64,000 nt of DNA from SG8-30 sp963695155 (lineage in GTDB: Bacteria; Pseudomonadota; Gammaproteobacteria; Steroidobacterales; Steroidobacteraceae): contig CAVOGD010000003.1 of NCBI GenBank assembly GCA_963695155.1, positions 310,001 through 374,000 of the forward strand. The letters run 5' to 3'. Of this stretch, positions 48,482-57,550 are shown piece by piece. The number at the start of each line of letters is the position of its first letter. Positions within the stretch are counted from its first letter, which is position 1. The position numbers were made by a program, and so were the translations under genes. Under the pieces are notes generated by a model. The model had not been told where the DNA came from. It did not search any database and saw only the letters and a program-made list of their open reading frames with translations.

Positions 48482-48877
48482 TCAGCGGAGGGCGTACCGC
48501 GCGCGTGCCGTACGCCGTACGTGATCGAAATCCCCGTAGTTGCCGTGCCGGGCATCGGCCGTGACGTCATAGACCGGGTAGCTGACGCCATCCTCCGTCA
48601 CCTGCACCGTCGCGCACACGACGTCCACGGTCGTACCCGCGAACTGCCACTGCGCGGTCGCACAGCTTCCGCTCTGCAGCGCGCGGGCCCTGCCCCAGTC
48701 GAGCCCGGCGGCGGCGGCCTGCTCCGTCTGGCGGGACAGCTGCGCGAGCGTCGCCACGGCATAGCGATCACTGATGCTTTCCACGAGGTAGGCCGCGAGC
48801 AGCCCGAGCACGATCATCACCATGACCACGCTGAGCAGCGCGACGCCGGATTCGCGACCGGGACGACGGCCGTTCAC
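48482..48877 (-). CDS. mshP: MSHA minor-pilin/biogenesis protein MshP
   Basis: 131 aa from GTG 48877, which overlaps the mshO stop (GTGA). One N-terminal hydrophobic helix (VALLSVVMVMIVLGLLAAYL) without a clear prepilin peptidase site, then a small periplasmic domain with two Cys. Position last in the operon matches mshP of Vibrio and Shewanella; no MshQ-like gene follows. The assignment is by place and shape. Confidence 0.65.
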   Translation of the reverse strand: MNGRRPGRESGVALLSVVMVMIVLGLLAAYLVESISDRYAVATLAQLSRQTEQAAAAGLDWGRARALQSGSCATAQWQFAGTTVDVVCATVQVTEDGVSYPVYDVTADARHGNYGDFDHVRRTARARYALR

Positions 48878-49677
48878 GGGGTGTTCACCAGCCTGAACTG
48901 CGCCAGCACGTCCACGGCGTCGGCGGCGGCCGTGCCGACCCGCAGGCGCCAGGTGACGAGCCGCCCGTCCGCGACGCTGAACTGGCAATCAAGCATGCGG
49001 TCGGCGAGCACCTGCCCCAGTGCCGTATTGACCGGCTGCAGCGACTGGATCGCGTAACCCGCGTGCCTGCGCAGCACCCCGCCGCTGGCGGCCGGCACGC
49101 AGTAGTACGACACGGGCGTGTCGACCACGTGGAACCGCTGCCGCAGCGAAGGGGCGGGAAACTGCTTGGGCGAGATGCGTATCTGCGCCGCGGTCGTGCC
49201 GGCAACGATACTGGCCCGGTTGTTGTTGCTGTCGGCGCTGTAGGCGCTCTGGCTGCCGGTCGAGGCGGCGCTCAGGTTGTTGATCACGACCAGGGCGCCC
49301 GTGGGTGGCGTTGCCGGCAAGGCCATCAGCACGTCGAACGAGTTGTCCGCGGCGCCGAAGTCCAGCACGTCGCCCGGTACCCCGCGCCGATAATCGCCCT
49401 GGCTGCGCACCGGAAGAAACTCGATGCAACGCCCGGCGCAGGCGACCCGGGTGCTGTTCGGCAGCGCGTTGGCGATTTCGGCCGCGAAGCGGGCGGTCGC
49501 GCGCTCCGCCTGGTCGGCGGCGCTGGCGGCCGCGTGCGAGGCGGCCAGCGCCTCGAACGGGCGCGTGAACCACGGCAACAACGCCGCAAACACGAGCGCG
49601 GTCAGCAGCAGGGCCACCACCAGTTCCATCAGCGACGACCCCGACTGCACCGCACCGGCATTGCTGATCGCCCGCAC
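48874..49677 (-). CDS. mshO: MSHA minor prepilin MshO
   Basis: 267 aa from GTG 49677, 3 bases after the mshD stop. Prepilin motif G-SSLMELVVALLLTALVF with the Glu at position +5, then a long C-terminal domain with three or more Cys. It overlaps mshP by 4 bases. MshO is a minor pilin thought to sit at the pilus tip. Confidence 0.78.
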   Translation of the reverse strand: MRAISNAGAVQSGSSLMELVVALLLTALVFAALLPWFTRPFEALAASHAAASAADQAERATARFAAEIANALPNSTRVACAGRCIEFLPVRSQGDYRRGVPGDVLDFGAADNSFDVLMALPATPPTGALVVINNLSAASTGSQSAYSADSNNNRASIVAGTTAAQIRISPKQFPAPSLRQRFHVVDTPVSYYCVPAASGGVLRRHAGYAIQSLQPVNTALGQVLADRMLDCQFSVADGRLVTWRLRVGTAAADAVDVLAQFRLVNTP

Positions 49678-49679
49678 GG

Positions 49680-50186
49680 TCAGTCCTCGCCGCGGAAGGT
49701 CTGCAGCGTCACGCCGTTGCCCGCCAGCCCGGCGTGGGTGACGTCCACCTGCGCGCGCAGGCCGTTGACGCCGGCCAGCGTCGCCGGACCGACATTGACG
49801 GCGACGCTGTAGCCGCGCAGCCCGTCCAGCGGCTGGCCGAAGCGGTCGCAGGCGCAGTCGCCGAGCGCCGCACAGCCACTGCTGGTCGCGGTGCAGCCGT
49901 TCTGCGCGAGGCCGTTGTAGTCGCAAACATTGTCGAATCCCGGCCGGGTCGCTTCCGCAGCCCCGCAGACGGCCGCGGTGTCCGGGTCGCGGTAGGGCCG
50001 GCTGGCGATCTCGTTCAGGTAGGACTCGGCAATCATGAGCGCCTGCATCCCCAGCTGCGGGTCGCTGCCCTGGCGCATGACGTTTCCGTAGACGCTGACG
50101 AACCCGCCGAACATGAGGCCGAGGACCACGATCGCCACGACCAGTTCGAGGAGGCTCATGCCGCGCTGGCGCCTAGAAAGCCGCAT
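49680..50186 (-). CDS. mshD: MSHA minor prepilin MshD
   Basis: 168 aa. Prepilin leader RRQRG-MSLLELVVAIVVLGLMF with Glu +5. The mature domain is rich in Cys (seven in the segment 74-112, e.g. NGCTATSSGCAALGDCACD), which suggests disulfide bonding. Start lies inside the end of mshC. Confidence 0.82.
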   Translation of the reverse strand: MRLSRRQRGMSLLELVVAIVVLGLMFGGFVSVYGNVMRQGSDPQLGMQALMIAESYLNEIASRPYRDPDTAAVCGAAEATRPGFDNVCDYNGLAQNGCTATSSGCAALGDCACDRFGQPLDGLRGYSVAVNVGPATLAGVNGLRAQVDVTHAGLAGNGVTLQTFRGED

Positions 50187-50647
50187 GGCCCGTCGCCCCG
50201 TTCAGCTGGATCTGTCGCGCGCCGATCACGATCGTCACGTTGGTCACTGCACCGCCCGGCGTCGCGCGCACGCCGCCGCCCGGGTCGAAGTAGAAGACGG
50301 CCGGCGTGGCCGACAGCGCCAGGCCGGGCGGCGGCGCACCGACCGGCGTGGCGCCCTGCGGTACCCGCCAGCGGCAGGCTGAACGTGCCGCTGCAATGGG
50401 TGGCGCGCTGTTCTGCCGCGACGCCCGCCGCGGTAATGCTGATCCGCACTGCGCAGCCGTCGGCCATGGCGCGGCGCTCGGCCAGTCGCAGGGCGTTCAG
50501 CGTGCTGTCGAAATACCCAAGCTCGTCAATCCCGCTGCCACCGTCCCAGCGCGATACGGCCACCGCCAGCAGCATGCCCGAGATCACGAGCACCGCGATC
50601 AGCTCGGGCAACGTGAACCCGCTCGATCGACGGCCCATCGCAGGCAC
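50173..50647 (-). CDS. mshC: MSHA minor prepilin MshC (one-base frameshift)
   Basis: About 157 aa after removing one base. N-terminal GRRSSG-FTLPELIAVLVISGML is a prepilin site, then CAVRISITAAGVAA and SGTFSLPLA. The frame changes in the CCC run 50364-50366; the rest (TPVGAPPPGLALSATPAVFYF, VTNVTIVIGARQIQLNGATG) is in the next frame and stops at 50173. Overlaps mshD start by 14 bases. Confidence 0.78.
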
Positions 50648-50689
50648 CTGGATCCGCCGCGGACGATGGCGGCGCTGTCGCTGAGCCGA

Positions 50690-51145
50690 TCAGCAGCCGG
50701 TCACGGTCCGCACGATCGTCGGGCGTCCCCCGATAGCCGCGACCTGCGTGTAGCTCACCCCGCAGTTCGCCCGGCCGTCGACCAGCAGCGTGCGGGTCAC
50801 GGCGGTGCCGGCCACCACCACGCGCGGCGACAGACCCTCGAACAGGTTCTGGATGTTGACGACGGTGTTGGTGTTCGGGAAGCCATAGCGCGCGTTGACG
50901 ATCACGCCGCCGCCGATGTCCACGTTGTAGCTGGCGCTGGCGAGTTGCCCCGCGGCCGCCGCCTTCGCGTACACCATGTTGGAGCTCGAGCGGATGCTGT
51001 TATACACGCTGTCCGCGACCGCGGTGCGCGCCTCGCCCTCCAGGGACATCAACCGCGGCAGCGCCACCGCCGCCAGGATGCCGAGGATGACTATCACGAC
51101 GACGAGTTCGATCAGCGTGAACCCGCGTTGCGTTGACCCGTACAT
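50690..51145 (-). CDS. mshA: MSHA major pilin
   Basis: 151 aa from ATG 51145, with AGGAG 8 bases upstream; an in-frame ATG at 51172 lacks this. Prepilin site STQRG-FTLIELVVVIVILGILAAVALPRL, trimmed here to its key G/F and E+5, followed by a globular domain with a Cys pair (ANCGVSYT and final C). The gap before it (51146-51280) is relatively AT-rich, so mshA probably has its own strong promoter. Confidence 0.88.
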   Translation of the reverse strand: MYGSTQRGFTLIELVVVIVILGILAAVALPRLMSLEGEARTAVADSVYNSIRSSSNMVYAKAAAAGQLASASYNVDIGGGVIVNARYGFPNTNTVVNIQNLFEGLSPRVVVAGTAVTRTLLVDGRANCGVSYTQVAAIGGRPTIVRTVTGC

Positions 51146-51280
51146 TGCATAATCTCCTAGTCGCATTGCCAAGAACTTCCAGCCACCCGTGCGCGTTGCG
51201 CCGGTCAGGCTACATAAGACAGATTATTGACCATTGAATTCATTGAACTAGCTCACAGATCCCCGCGATCCGGGGCGCCG

Positions 51281-52502
51281 TCACCGCCGTAATGCGACGC
51301 CGGCCATGTCCCACATCGGCAGGAAGATGCCGAGCGCCAGCATGAGCACCAGGGCGCTCACGAACACCAGCAGCAGCGGCTCGACGTAGTCGCCCAGGAT
51401 CTTCACGTCGTAGGCCACCTCGCGTTCGTAGAACTCGGCCGCCTCCTCCAGCATCTCGTCGAGCCGGCCGGTCTCCTCGCCCGTCGTGATCATCTGCATC
51501 ACCAACGGCGTGAACAGGGACGTGCCGCGCGCGGCCAGGGTCAGCGACCGGCCTTGGCGCAATGCGCTCGTGCATCGCGGCGATCTGCAGTGCGAAGTAC
51601 CGGTTGTCGCTCACGCTCGCGACGGTCTGCAAGGCCTGGTCGAGCGGGATGCCCGCCCGCAGGCTCATGCCCAGCGTGCGCGTGAAGCGCGACAGCGCCG
51701 CCTTCAGCAGGATCTCGCCGACCAGCGGGATGCGCAGCGACCAGCGTCCCCACAGCTCCGCGCCCCGCGCCGTCTTGAGGAACACCCTGATCGCCACCGT
51801 CAGCGCCAGCAGCCCGCCCGCCAGCAGCGGCCACCAGGCCCGCATCCAGTCCGAGCTCGCGATCAGCGCCCGCGTGATCAAGGGCAGTTCCGCGTTGAAA
51901 TTGGCGAAGACCTTCGCGAAGGCCGGGATCACGAACAGGTTGAGGACCACCAGCGCGATGGCGATCGCAATGATCACCATGGTGGGATAGCGCAAGGCCG
52001 CCTTGACCTGCCGCCGCGTCGCTTCCTCGAACTCCAGGTTGCGCTGCAGTTCGCCGAACACGGTGTCCAGCCGCCCGGTCTGCTCGCCGACGCGCACCAT
52101 GTTGATCATCAGCGGCGGGAACACGCCGCGGTGCGTCGCCATGGTCTCCGACATGGTACGACCCTCTTCGACCCGCCGGCGCACGTCCACCAGCACGCGG
52201 CGCAGGGTCGGGTGCCGGATCGCCTCGATCAGCGAGCGCAGGCCGCGGTGCAGCGGCAGCCCGGCCTTGGTGATCGAGTACATCTGCCGGCAGAAGAAGA
52301 TCAGGTCCACGAGCTCGGGCCGGCTTTCCATCCTGGGCAGCGACAGCCACTGGCGGCCGATGGCGCGGCGCTCGACGATGCTGATCGGCGTCAGTCCGCG
52401 CTCGAGCAGCACGTCGGCGACTTCGCCGGCGCCGCGACCTTCCATCTCGCCGGAGACGGCATTGCGCTCCCGGTCGCGCGCGAAGTACGTGAACAGGGCC
52501 AT
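51281..52502 (-). CDS. mshG: MSHA inner-membrane platform protein MshG (one-base frameshift)
   Basis: About 406 aa after removing one base. PilC/GspF fold with two repeats of cytoplasmic helices and three membrane spans (YPTMVIIAIAIALVVLNLFV, AWWPLLAGGLLALTVAI, and the last VEPLLLVFVSALVLMLALGIF). The frame changes at about 51560-51568: IAAMHER is followed by LRQGRSLTLAARGTSLF. It docks the MshE ATPase to the membrane. Confidence 0.87.
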
Positions 52503-52524
52503 GACTGCCGTTGCCGCGCGCCGC

Positions 52525-54252
52525 TCAGGCGCCCGCGTGCACGTCCGAGCCGATCACGCGCAGCACCTCGCTGATGCTGGTGAGGCCGCGCGCGGCATGG
52601 TCCAGCGCTCCGCGCACCAGCGGGCGATACGCGGCCGACGCCCGCACCGCGGCCGCGAACAAGGCGGTGTCGCCGCTGCGCAGGGCCTCCGCGACCGCCG
52701 GATCCAGCTCGAGCAGCTCGTACACGCCGATGCGGCCCGCATAACCCGTGCGGTTGCACTCGTTGCAGCCCACCGGGCTGCGGTACTCGCCGTCCAGCCC
52801 CGCCTGGCCCGCCGCAGTGTCCATCCAGACCCGCTCCCGTGCGTCCGGCACGTGCGGCTTGCTGCAACGCTGGCACAACCGCCGGATCAGCCGCTGTGCG
52901 ATCACGGCATGCAGCGCGCTTGCGATCAGGTAGCCCGGCGCGCCCATGTCGAGCAGCCGCACCGCCGTGCTGGGTGCGTCGTTGGTGTGCAGCGTGGACA
53001 GCACGAGGTGGCCCGTTATCGAGGCGCGCAGCCCGATCTCCACCGTCTCCCGGTCGCGCATTTCGCCGACCAGGATGACGTCCGGGTCCTGGCGCAGCGC
53101 GGTGCGCAGCACGCGCGAGAAGTCCAGGCCGATCTGCGGGTGAATCTGCACCTGGTTGATCCGCGGCAGCCGGTATTCGACCGGGTCCTCGATCGTGATG
53201 ATCTTGCGTTCCGCGGTGTTGATTTCGTTCAGTGCCGCATACAGTGTCGTGGTCTTGCCGCTGCCGGTCGGGCCGGTCACGAGCAGCATCCCGTACGGCC
53301 GCTGCACAATGCTGCGCATCCGCTCCAGCATCCCGGCCGGCATGCCGAGCTTCTCCAGGTTGACCAAACCCTGGGTCTGGTCCAGCAGCCGCATCACGGC
53401 CGTTTCCCCGTACTGCGTCGGCAGCGTGGACAGGCGCACGTCGAGGGTCCGGCCGCGCACGGTCACGCGGAACCGGCCGTCCTGCGGCAAGCGGCGTTCG
53501 GCGATGTTGAGCCCGCCCGACAGCTTGAGCCGCGACACCAGCGCGGCCGCGACCTGTTTCTGGCCGACCGGCTGTTCACGCAACAGGCCGTCAATGCGCA
53601 GCCTGACCCGCAGCACCTCGTCGTCCGGCTCGATGTGGATGTCGGACGCCCCGGCCCGCAGCGCCTCGTCGAGCAGCGAGTTGATGAGCCGGCTGACCAG
53701 CGCGTCGGAGGCATCCTGTTCCTCCCAGTCGCCGTCCGTCGGCGTGGTGTCGGCGATTTCCTGCCCGAGTTCCTCGGCCAGTCCTTCGATCTCCGCGCGG
53801 CGCAGGTAGACGCGGTCGAGCGCCAGCAGCAGGTCGCGCTCGCGCGCCATCGCGGTATGGACCGGGCGGCCCAGCTGGCGCTCGAGCTCGTCCTCGTCGA
53901 GCAGGTTGGTCGGGTCCGCCATGGCGACCAGGTAGCCGTCCACCTGCTCCGCTAGCACGATGGCGCGCAGGCGGCGGGCCGTGATCTCCGGCAGGCGCAT
54001 CGCCAGCTTGGGGTTGAGCGGGTACTCGCCGAGGTCCACGCGCGCGATGTCCAGCTGCTTGGTCACGGCATCGACCAGCTGGTCCTCGTCCACGTACTTG
54101 AGGCGGGCCAGCGCCTCGCCCAGGCGCGAGTGGGTGCGTTTCTGCTCCTTGAGCGCCGTCTCGAGCTGCTCGGCCGTGATGATGCCGTCCTTGAGCAGCA
54201 GGTCGCCGAGACGCAGCCGCCGCCGGCTCAGGGCGGTGCGGGCGGCTTTCAC
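52525..54252 (-). CDS. mshE: MSHA pilus extension ATPase MshE with c-di-GMP-binding domain
   Basis: 575 aa from GTG 54252, overlapping mshL (GTGA). N-terminal MshEN domain with the 24-residue motif RLGDLLLKDGIITAEQLETA (then LKEQ) and a second, degenerate copy RLGEALARLKYVDEDQLVDA; in Vibrio MshE this motif binds c-di-GMP. ATPase core: Walker A GPTGSGKTTTLYA, Asp box ITIEDPVEYRL, Walker B ILVGEMRDRETVEIG, His box HTNDAPST, and a zinc tetra-Cys site CQRC...CNEC. Powers pilus extension. Confidence 0.93.
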   Translation of the reverse strand: MKAARTALSRRRLRLGDLLLKDGIITAEQLETALKEQKRTHSRLGEALARLKYVDEDQLVDAVTKQLDIARVDLGEYPLNPKLAMRLPEITARRLRAIVLAEQVDGYLVAMADPTNLLDEDELERQLGRPVHTAMARERDLLLALDRVYLRRAEIEGLAEELGQEIADTTPTDGDWEEQDASDALVSRLINSLLDEALRAGASDIHIEPDDEVLRVRLRIDGLLREQPVGQKQVAAALVSRLKLSGGLNIAERRLPQDGRFRVTVRGRTLDVRLSTLPTQYGETAVMRLLDQTQGLVNLEKLGMPAGMLERMRSIVQRPYGMLLVTGPTGSGKTTTLYAALNEINTAERKIITIEDPVEYRLPRINQVQIHPQIGLDFSRVLRTALRQDPDVILVGEMRDRETVEIGLRASITGHLVLSTLHTNDAPSTAVRLLDMGAPGYLIASALHAVIAQRLIRRLCQRCSKPHVPDARERVWMDTAAGQAGLDGEYRSPVGCNECNRTGYAGRIGVYELLELDPAVAEALRSGDTALFAAAVRASAAYRPLVRGALDHAARGLTSISEVLRVIGSDVHAGA

Positions 54253-55898
54253 CTGGCGGCTCCGGCCGGCGCGGCCGTGCGCCCGTACTGGCCTGCCGCG
54301 TGCTCCCACACGGCGTCGTGGTCGACGACCAGCGGCCGCAGCAGGATGATCAGCTCGGTGGTCCGCGTGACCTTCTTGTCGTGACGAAACAGCCGCCCGA
54401 CGCCCGGCACGCGGCCGAGTCCCGGCACGCTGCCCTGCAGGTTGCGCGTCACTTCCTGCATCAGCCCGCCGATCACGACGATCTGGCCGCTGCGCGCGCG
54501 CACGATGCTGTCGGCCTCGCGCACGGTCGAGAAGGCCAGCGACAGCGACAGGTCGGAGTCCGCCACCGTCAGTTCCTTGCGGCGGTCCACCACCTCGGTC
54601 ACCGCCGGCCGGATGTGCAGGATGACATCCCGGTCGCGGCTGATCTGCGGGGTGACGTCGAGCGCAATGCCCGAGAAGAACGGCGTCAAGGTGATGTCGG
54701 GCGAACTGGTGGTGCCGCCAGCGCCGGTGACGGTCGTGGTCGAGACGTCGGTCACGAAGAATTCCTCCGTGCCCACCTTGATAACCGCCTTCTGGTTGTT
54801 GACCGTCGCGACGCGCGGGCTCGAGAGGACCCGCACGTCGCCCTGGGTGCTGAGCAGCTCGATGAAGGCGGTGAAGTCCCCGGCCACGGCTGCGACCGTG
54901 AACATGCCGCCGAAGGCGGACGCCAGGGTACCGCTCGGCAGGCCGGCGCCGCCTGGCAGCAGGTCGCCGGTCTGGCCGGCGATGTCCGAGGTGCCACCCT
55001 GGCCGCTCAGCAGCGTGCCACCGCCGGTCTGGCCGATCGTGAACTGCCGCGACTCGTACTCGCCGATCGCCGCCCAGTTGATGCCGGCCTGGTAGTCGTC
55101 GGACAGCGTGACCTCGACGATCTTGGCCTCCATGATGACCTGGCGGGTCATGCTGTCCTGGACCTGCGCGAGGAAGCCCTCCACTTCCCGTAGTTCGGAC
55201 GGCAGGGCACGCACCACGACGAGGCTGGACTGCGGACTCATCACCACGCTGCGGCCGGCGCCGGTGCCGACGATGCCGGCGAGCGCCGACTCGATTTCCT
55301 TCCAGAAGTCCGTGGCGGAACTGGTATTGACCACGCTGCCGGGCGCAACGGACGCCTGTTGCGGGTCGCCGGCCGAATCGGCGCCGGCGCCGCGCATGCC
55401 GTCGCCGCCGCTGATTCGGGTGCTGGCGTTGCTGTCGCGGCGCAGGTTCAGGTAGTCGATATGGAAGACCCGCGCCTGCAGGCGCGCCGGCAGGACCACG
55501 AACCCGTTGCGCGTGACCTCGTACTCGTAGCCATAGACCTGGCGCACCACCTCCATGACCTCGGGGATGGTCATGTCGGCGACGGTCAGGCTGATCGTGC
55601 CGGCCACCTCGGGGTGCACGACCATGTTGTAGCGGGTATCCCGCACGAGACCCATGAAGAACGTGCGCGCGGGCACATCCTGCACGTTCAGCTCGAACCG
55701 CGCGGTCCGCCCTTCGACCGGCGGATCGATGCGCTGCGGTGCCGTGGGCTCCGCCGCTGCGGCCGCCGGCGCAACCGGCGCGGCCTGCCACGTCGCGTCC
55801 GGGACCGCAGCGCCATCGCGGTCGGCGGCGAACGTAGCGCACCCGCCGGCCAGCGCCATGGCCATCAGCGGCCAGGCGAGTTTCACCCAATTGTTCAT
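54249..55898 (-). CDS. mshL: MSHA outer-membrane secretin MshL
   Basis: 549 aa. Lipoprotein signal MALAGGC (Cys 20), N-terminal secretin STN-like domain (residues 70-145), then secretin core (RVLSSPRVATVNNQKAVIKVG, ITLTPFFSGIALDVTPQIS, GQIVVIGGLMQE, VPGLGRVPGVGRLFRH). It forms the outer-membrane gate. A Gly/Ser/Thr-rich loop (300-345) is larger than in many secretins. Overlaps mshK and mshE by 4 bases. Confidence 0.92.
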   Translation of the reverse strand: MNNWVKLAWPLMAMALAGGCATFAADRDGAAVPDATWQAAPVAPAAAAAEPTAPQRIDPPVEGRTARFELNVQDVPARTFFMGLVRDTRYNMVVHPEVAGTISLTVADMTIPEVMEVVRQVYGYEYEVTRNGFVVLPARLQARVFHIDYLNLRRDSNASTRISGGDGMRGAGADSAGDPQQASVAPGSVVNTSSATDFWKEIESALAGIVGTGAGRSVVMSPQSSLVVVRALPSELREVEGFLAQVQDSMTRQVIMEAKIVEVTLSDDYQAGINWAAIGEYESRQFTIGQTGGGTLLSGQGGTSDIAGQTGDLLPGGAGLPSGTLASAFGGMFTVAAVAGDFTAFIELLSTQGDVRVLSSPRVATVNNQKAVIKVGTEEFFVTDVSTTTVTGAGGTTSSPDITLTPFFSGIALDVTPQISRDRDVILHIRPAVTEVVDRRKELTVADSDLSLSLAFSTVREADSIVRARSGQIVVIGGLMQEVTRNLQGSVPGLGRVPGVGRLFRHDKKVTRTTELIILLRPLVVDHDAVWEHAAGQYGRTAAPAGAAR

Positions 55899-56257
55899 GG
55901 TTCCTCTCCACCCTCGGCGGGGCGCTTGACGGACGGCAACTGCAGGCGAAGCGTGATCAGCTCCGTGCCCCGGCGCAGTTGCACGCGCCCAGGCTCGATC
56001 GTGATGACCTCGGCGCCGTACACGCTGCTGCCCAGCGAGACGACGCGGTCGTTGATGACGGCGCTGCGGGCCGCGGCCGACACGTGCGTCGAGCGCAGCA
56101 CCCAGGCCGTCCCGGACACCGGGTCGAGGCGCGCGCGCCCGCCGTCGGGTGCGCGCGTCGGGTCGGTGACCGGGGGTTCCGTGGCGGACGCGGCCAGTGC
56201 CGCCGCCAGCAGCAGCGCCCCTGCGAGCCGCCCGCCGATGCGCCTTGACTCAAACAC
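55895..56257 (-). CDS. mshK: MSHA biogenesis protein MshK (PilP-like)
   Basis: 120 aa. Signal peptide (residues 1-26), then a small beta domain typical of PilP/GspC-HR (GTAWVLRSTHVSAAARSAVI, ITIEPGRVQLRRGTEL). It links the inner-membrane complex to the secretin. Overlaps both neighbours. Confidence 0.78.
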   Translation of the reverse strand: MFESRRIGGRLAGALLLAAALAASATEPPVTDPTRAPDGGRARLDPVSGTAWVLRSTHVSAAARSAVINDRVVSLGSSVYGAEVITIEPGRVQLRRGTELITLRLQLPSVKRPAEGGEEP

Positions 56258-56897
56258 GGATCCACTCCTCGCGCAGGCTCACGGAGTACACATGCAGCCG
56301 GAACTCGCTGCCCCCCGGCTCGTCGGCCCGCACCTCCACGCCCAGCCAGTACAGGCGCCACGGCAGCCGCTCCAGCTCGCGCACATAGTCCAGCAGCGCG
56401 AGGTAGTTGCCCTGCAGGTCCACGACCAACCCGTGCCGGTACAGCATGGGCAGGTCGTGCTGCCCGGTGTCGGAGAGCGGCTGCGGCGCCTCGGTCTGGA
56501 TCGAGACGATTCGCAGTCCCTGCACGTTGGCGATCAGGGCCTGCAGCATCTCGCGCGCGCGCTCCGGCGCGAGCAGATGCAGGGCCTGGCCGCCGAGTCT
56601 CTCGTCGAGCGCATTGACCTGCCGCGCCAGCGACGTCAGCTGCCGGTTGACCGCCGCATCCGGGTCGAGCGCCTCCTGTTCCTCCAGCTGCCCGAGTTCG
56701 GCCTCGAGGACGCGACGCTGCTCATCGAGGGAAACAAGCTGAGTGGCCGATGCCGCCAGGCGATGGCGCGCCGGGGACCACACGATCGATTCGAACGACA
56801 GCAACAGGCTCGCCACGACGGCGGCCAGCAGCACGACGCGCTCGCGCTGCGAGCGCGCGTCGAACCAGATCCGGGCGACGGCCAGGAATTCGTTCAT
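56250..56897 (-). CDS. mshJ: MSHA biogenesis protein MshJ (PilO-like)
   Basis: 215 aa. A cytoplasmic N-terminus, one span (VVLLAAVVASLLLSFESIVW), a coiled coil (residues 55-95) and a ferredoxin-like periplasmic domain (YRHGLVVDLQGNYLALLDYV). Forms the alignment subcomplex with the PilN-like protein. ATG at 56897 overlaps the upstream gene. Confidence 0.82.
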   Translation of the reverse strand: MNEFLAVARIWFDARSQRERVVLLAAVVASLLLSFESIVWSPARHRLAASATQLVSLDEQRRVLEAELGQLEEQEALDPDAAVNRQLTSLARQVNALDERLGGQALHLLAPERAREMLQALIANVQGLRIVSIQTEAPQPLSDTGQHDLPMLYRHGLVVDLQGNYLALLDYVRELERLPWRLYWLGVEVRADEPGGSEFRLHVYSVSLREEWIRV

Positions 56898-57550
56898 GGC
56901 ACGGCCCCCTGCGCGGCTGCCAGGCACGCCGCGGCGGCCGCTTCGTCTTCCGCATCGCCGCAGGCCGTCTGCAGCGCAAAGCTGACGGGGCCGTCCGTGC
57001 TCTTCTGCCGCGACATCTCGAAGCTGTGGAACGCCGTGCCCGCGAAGGCCGGCTCGAGGCGCAGCGCCTCCATGAAGCGCGGCACCAGGTCGGCCGACAG
57101 CGCCCGACCGCGCAGCACGATCTGCCGGCCGCCGTCCGAGATGCGCACGCGCTGCAGCCACAGGCCGTCCGGGTGGCGGCGGCCCAGCGCCGCCAGGTGG
57201 CCCGAGAAGCCCTGCGTGTTGCCCAGCGTGCGGCCGCCCAGCAGGTCGAGCACTCGCGCCTTGTCGACGGCCTCGCGCTCCAGCTGCTGCAGTCGTGCGA
57301 CCAGGGCCGGGTCAGCATTGCGCTTGGCAAGCGCGTTGCTGCGTTCCTCGAGGTTCAGCACCAGTTCCTCGATCGCGGCGTTGGCGCCGGCAATGCGCGC
57401 ATCGGCGGCATCGGCGAGCCGGTCGAGCCACAGCCACCCGGCCAGCCACAGCAGCACGATGCCGATGACAATCGTGGCGCACAGCGTCGCTGACGGCGGG
57501 CGTTGCGCACCGCGCAGCACCGGACCCAGCAGGTTGATTTCCTGTTTCAC
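56894..57550 (-). CDS. MSHA PilN-like assembly protein
   Basis: 218 aa from GTG 57550, overlapping mshI by 4 bases. The N-terminus KQEINLL is the conserved PilN peptide that binds PilM; a membrane span follows (residues 23-43), then a coiled coil and a periplasmic domain. In Vibrio and Shewanella clusters this protein is called MshI or MshI2. The extra C-terminal tail has two Cys (ACGDAEDEAAAAACLA). Confidence 0.8.
   Translation of the reverse strand: MKQEINLLGPVLRGAQRPPSATLCATIVIGIVLLWLAGWLWLDRLADAADARIAGANAAIEELVLNLEERSNALAKRNADPALVARLQQLEREAVDKARVLDLLGGRTLGNTQGFSGHLAALGRRHPDGLWLQRVRISDGGRQIVLRGRALSADLVPRFMEALRLEPAFAGTAFHSFEMSRQKSTDGPVSFALQTACGDAEDEAAAAACLAAAQGAVP

Noticed and set aside
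51146..51240. Sigma-54 promoter upstream of mshA
   Set aside because: TGGCTGG...TTGGCA is present on the minus strand, but the GG-GC spacing is 9 or 13 rather than 10.
52525..55911. Possible 1128-residue fusion of MshE with an upstream domain
   Set aside because: The upstream part is an out-of-frame reading of mshL. MshE has its own GTG start overlapping the mshL stop.
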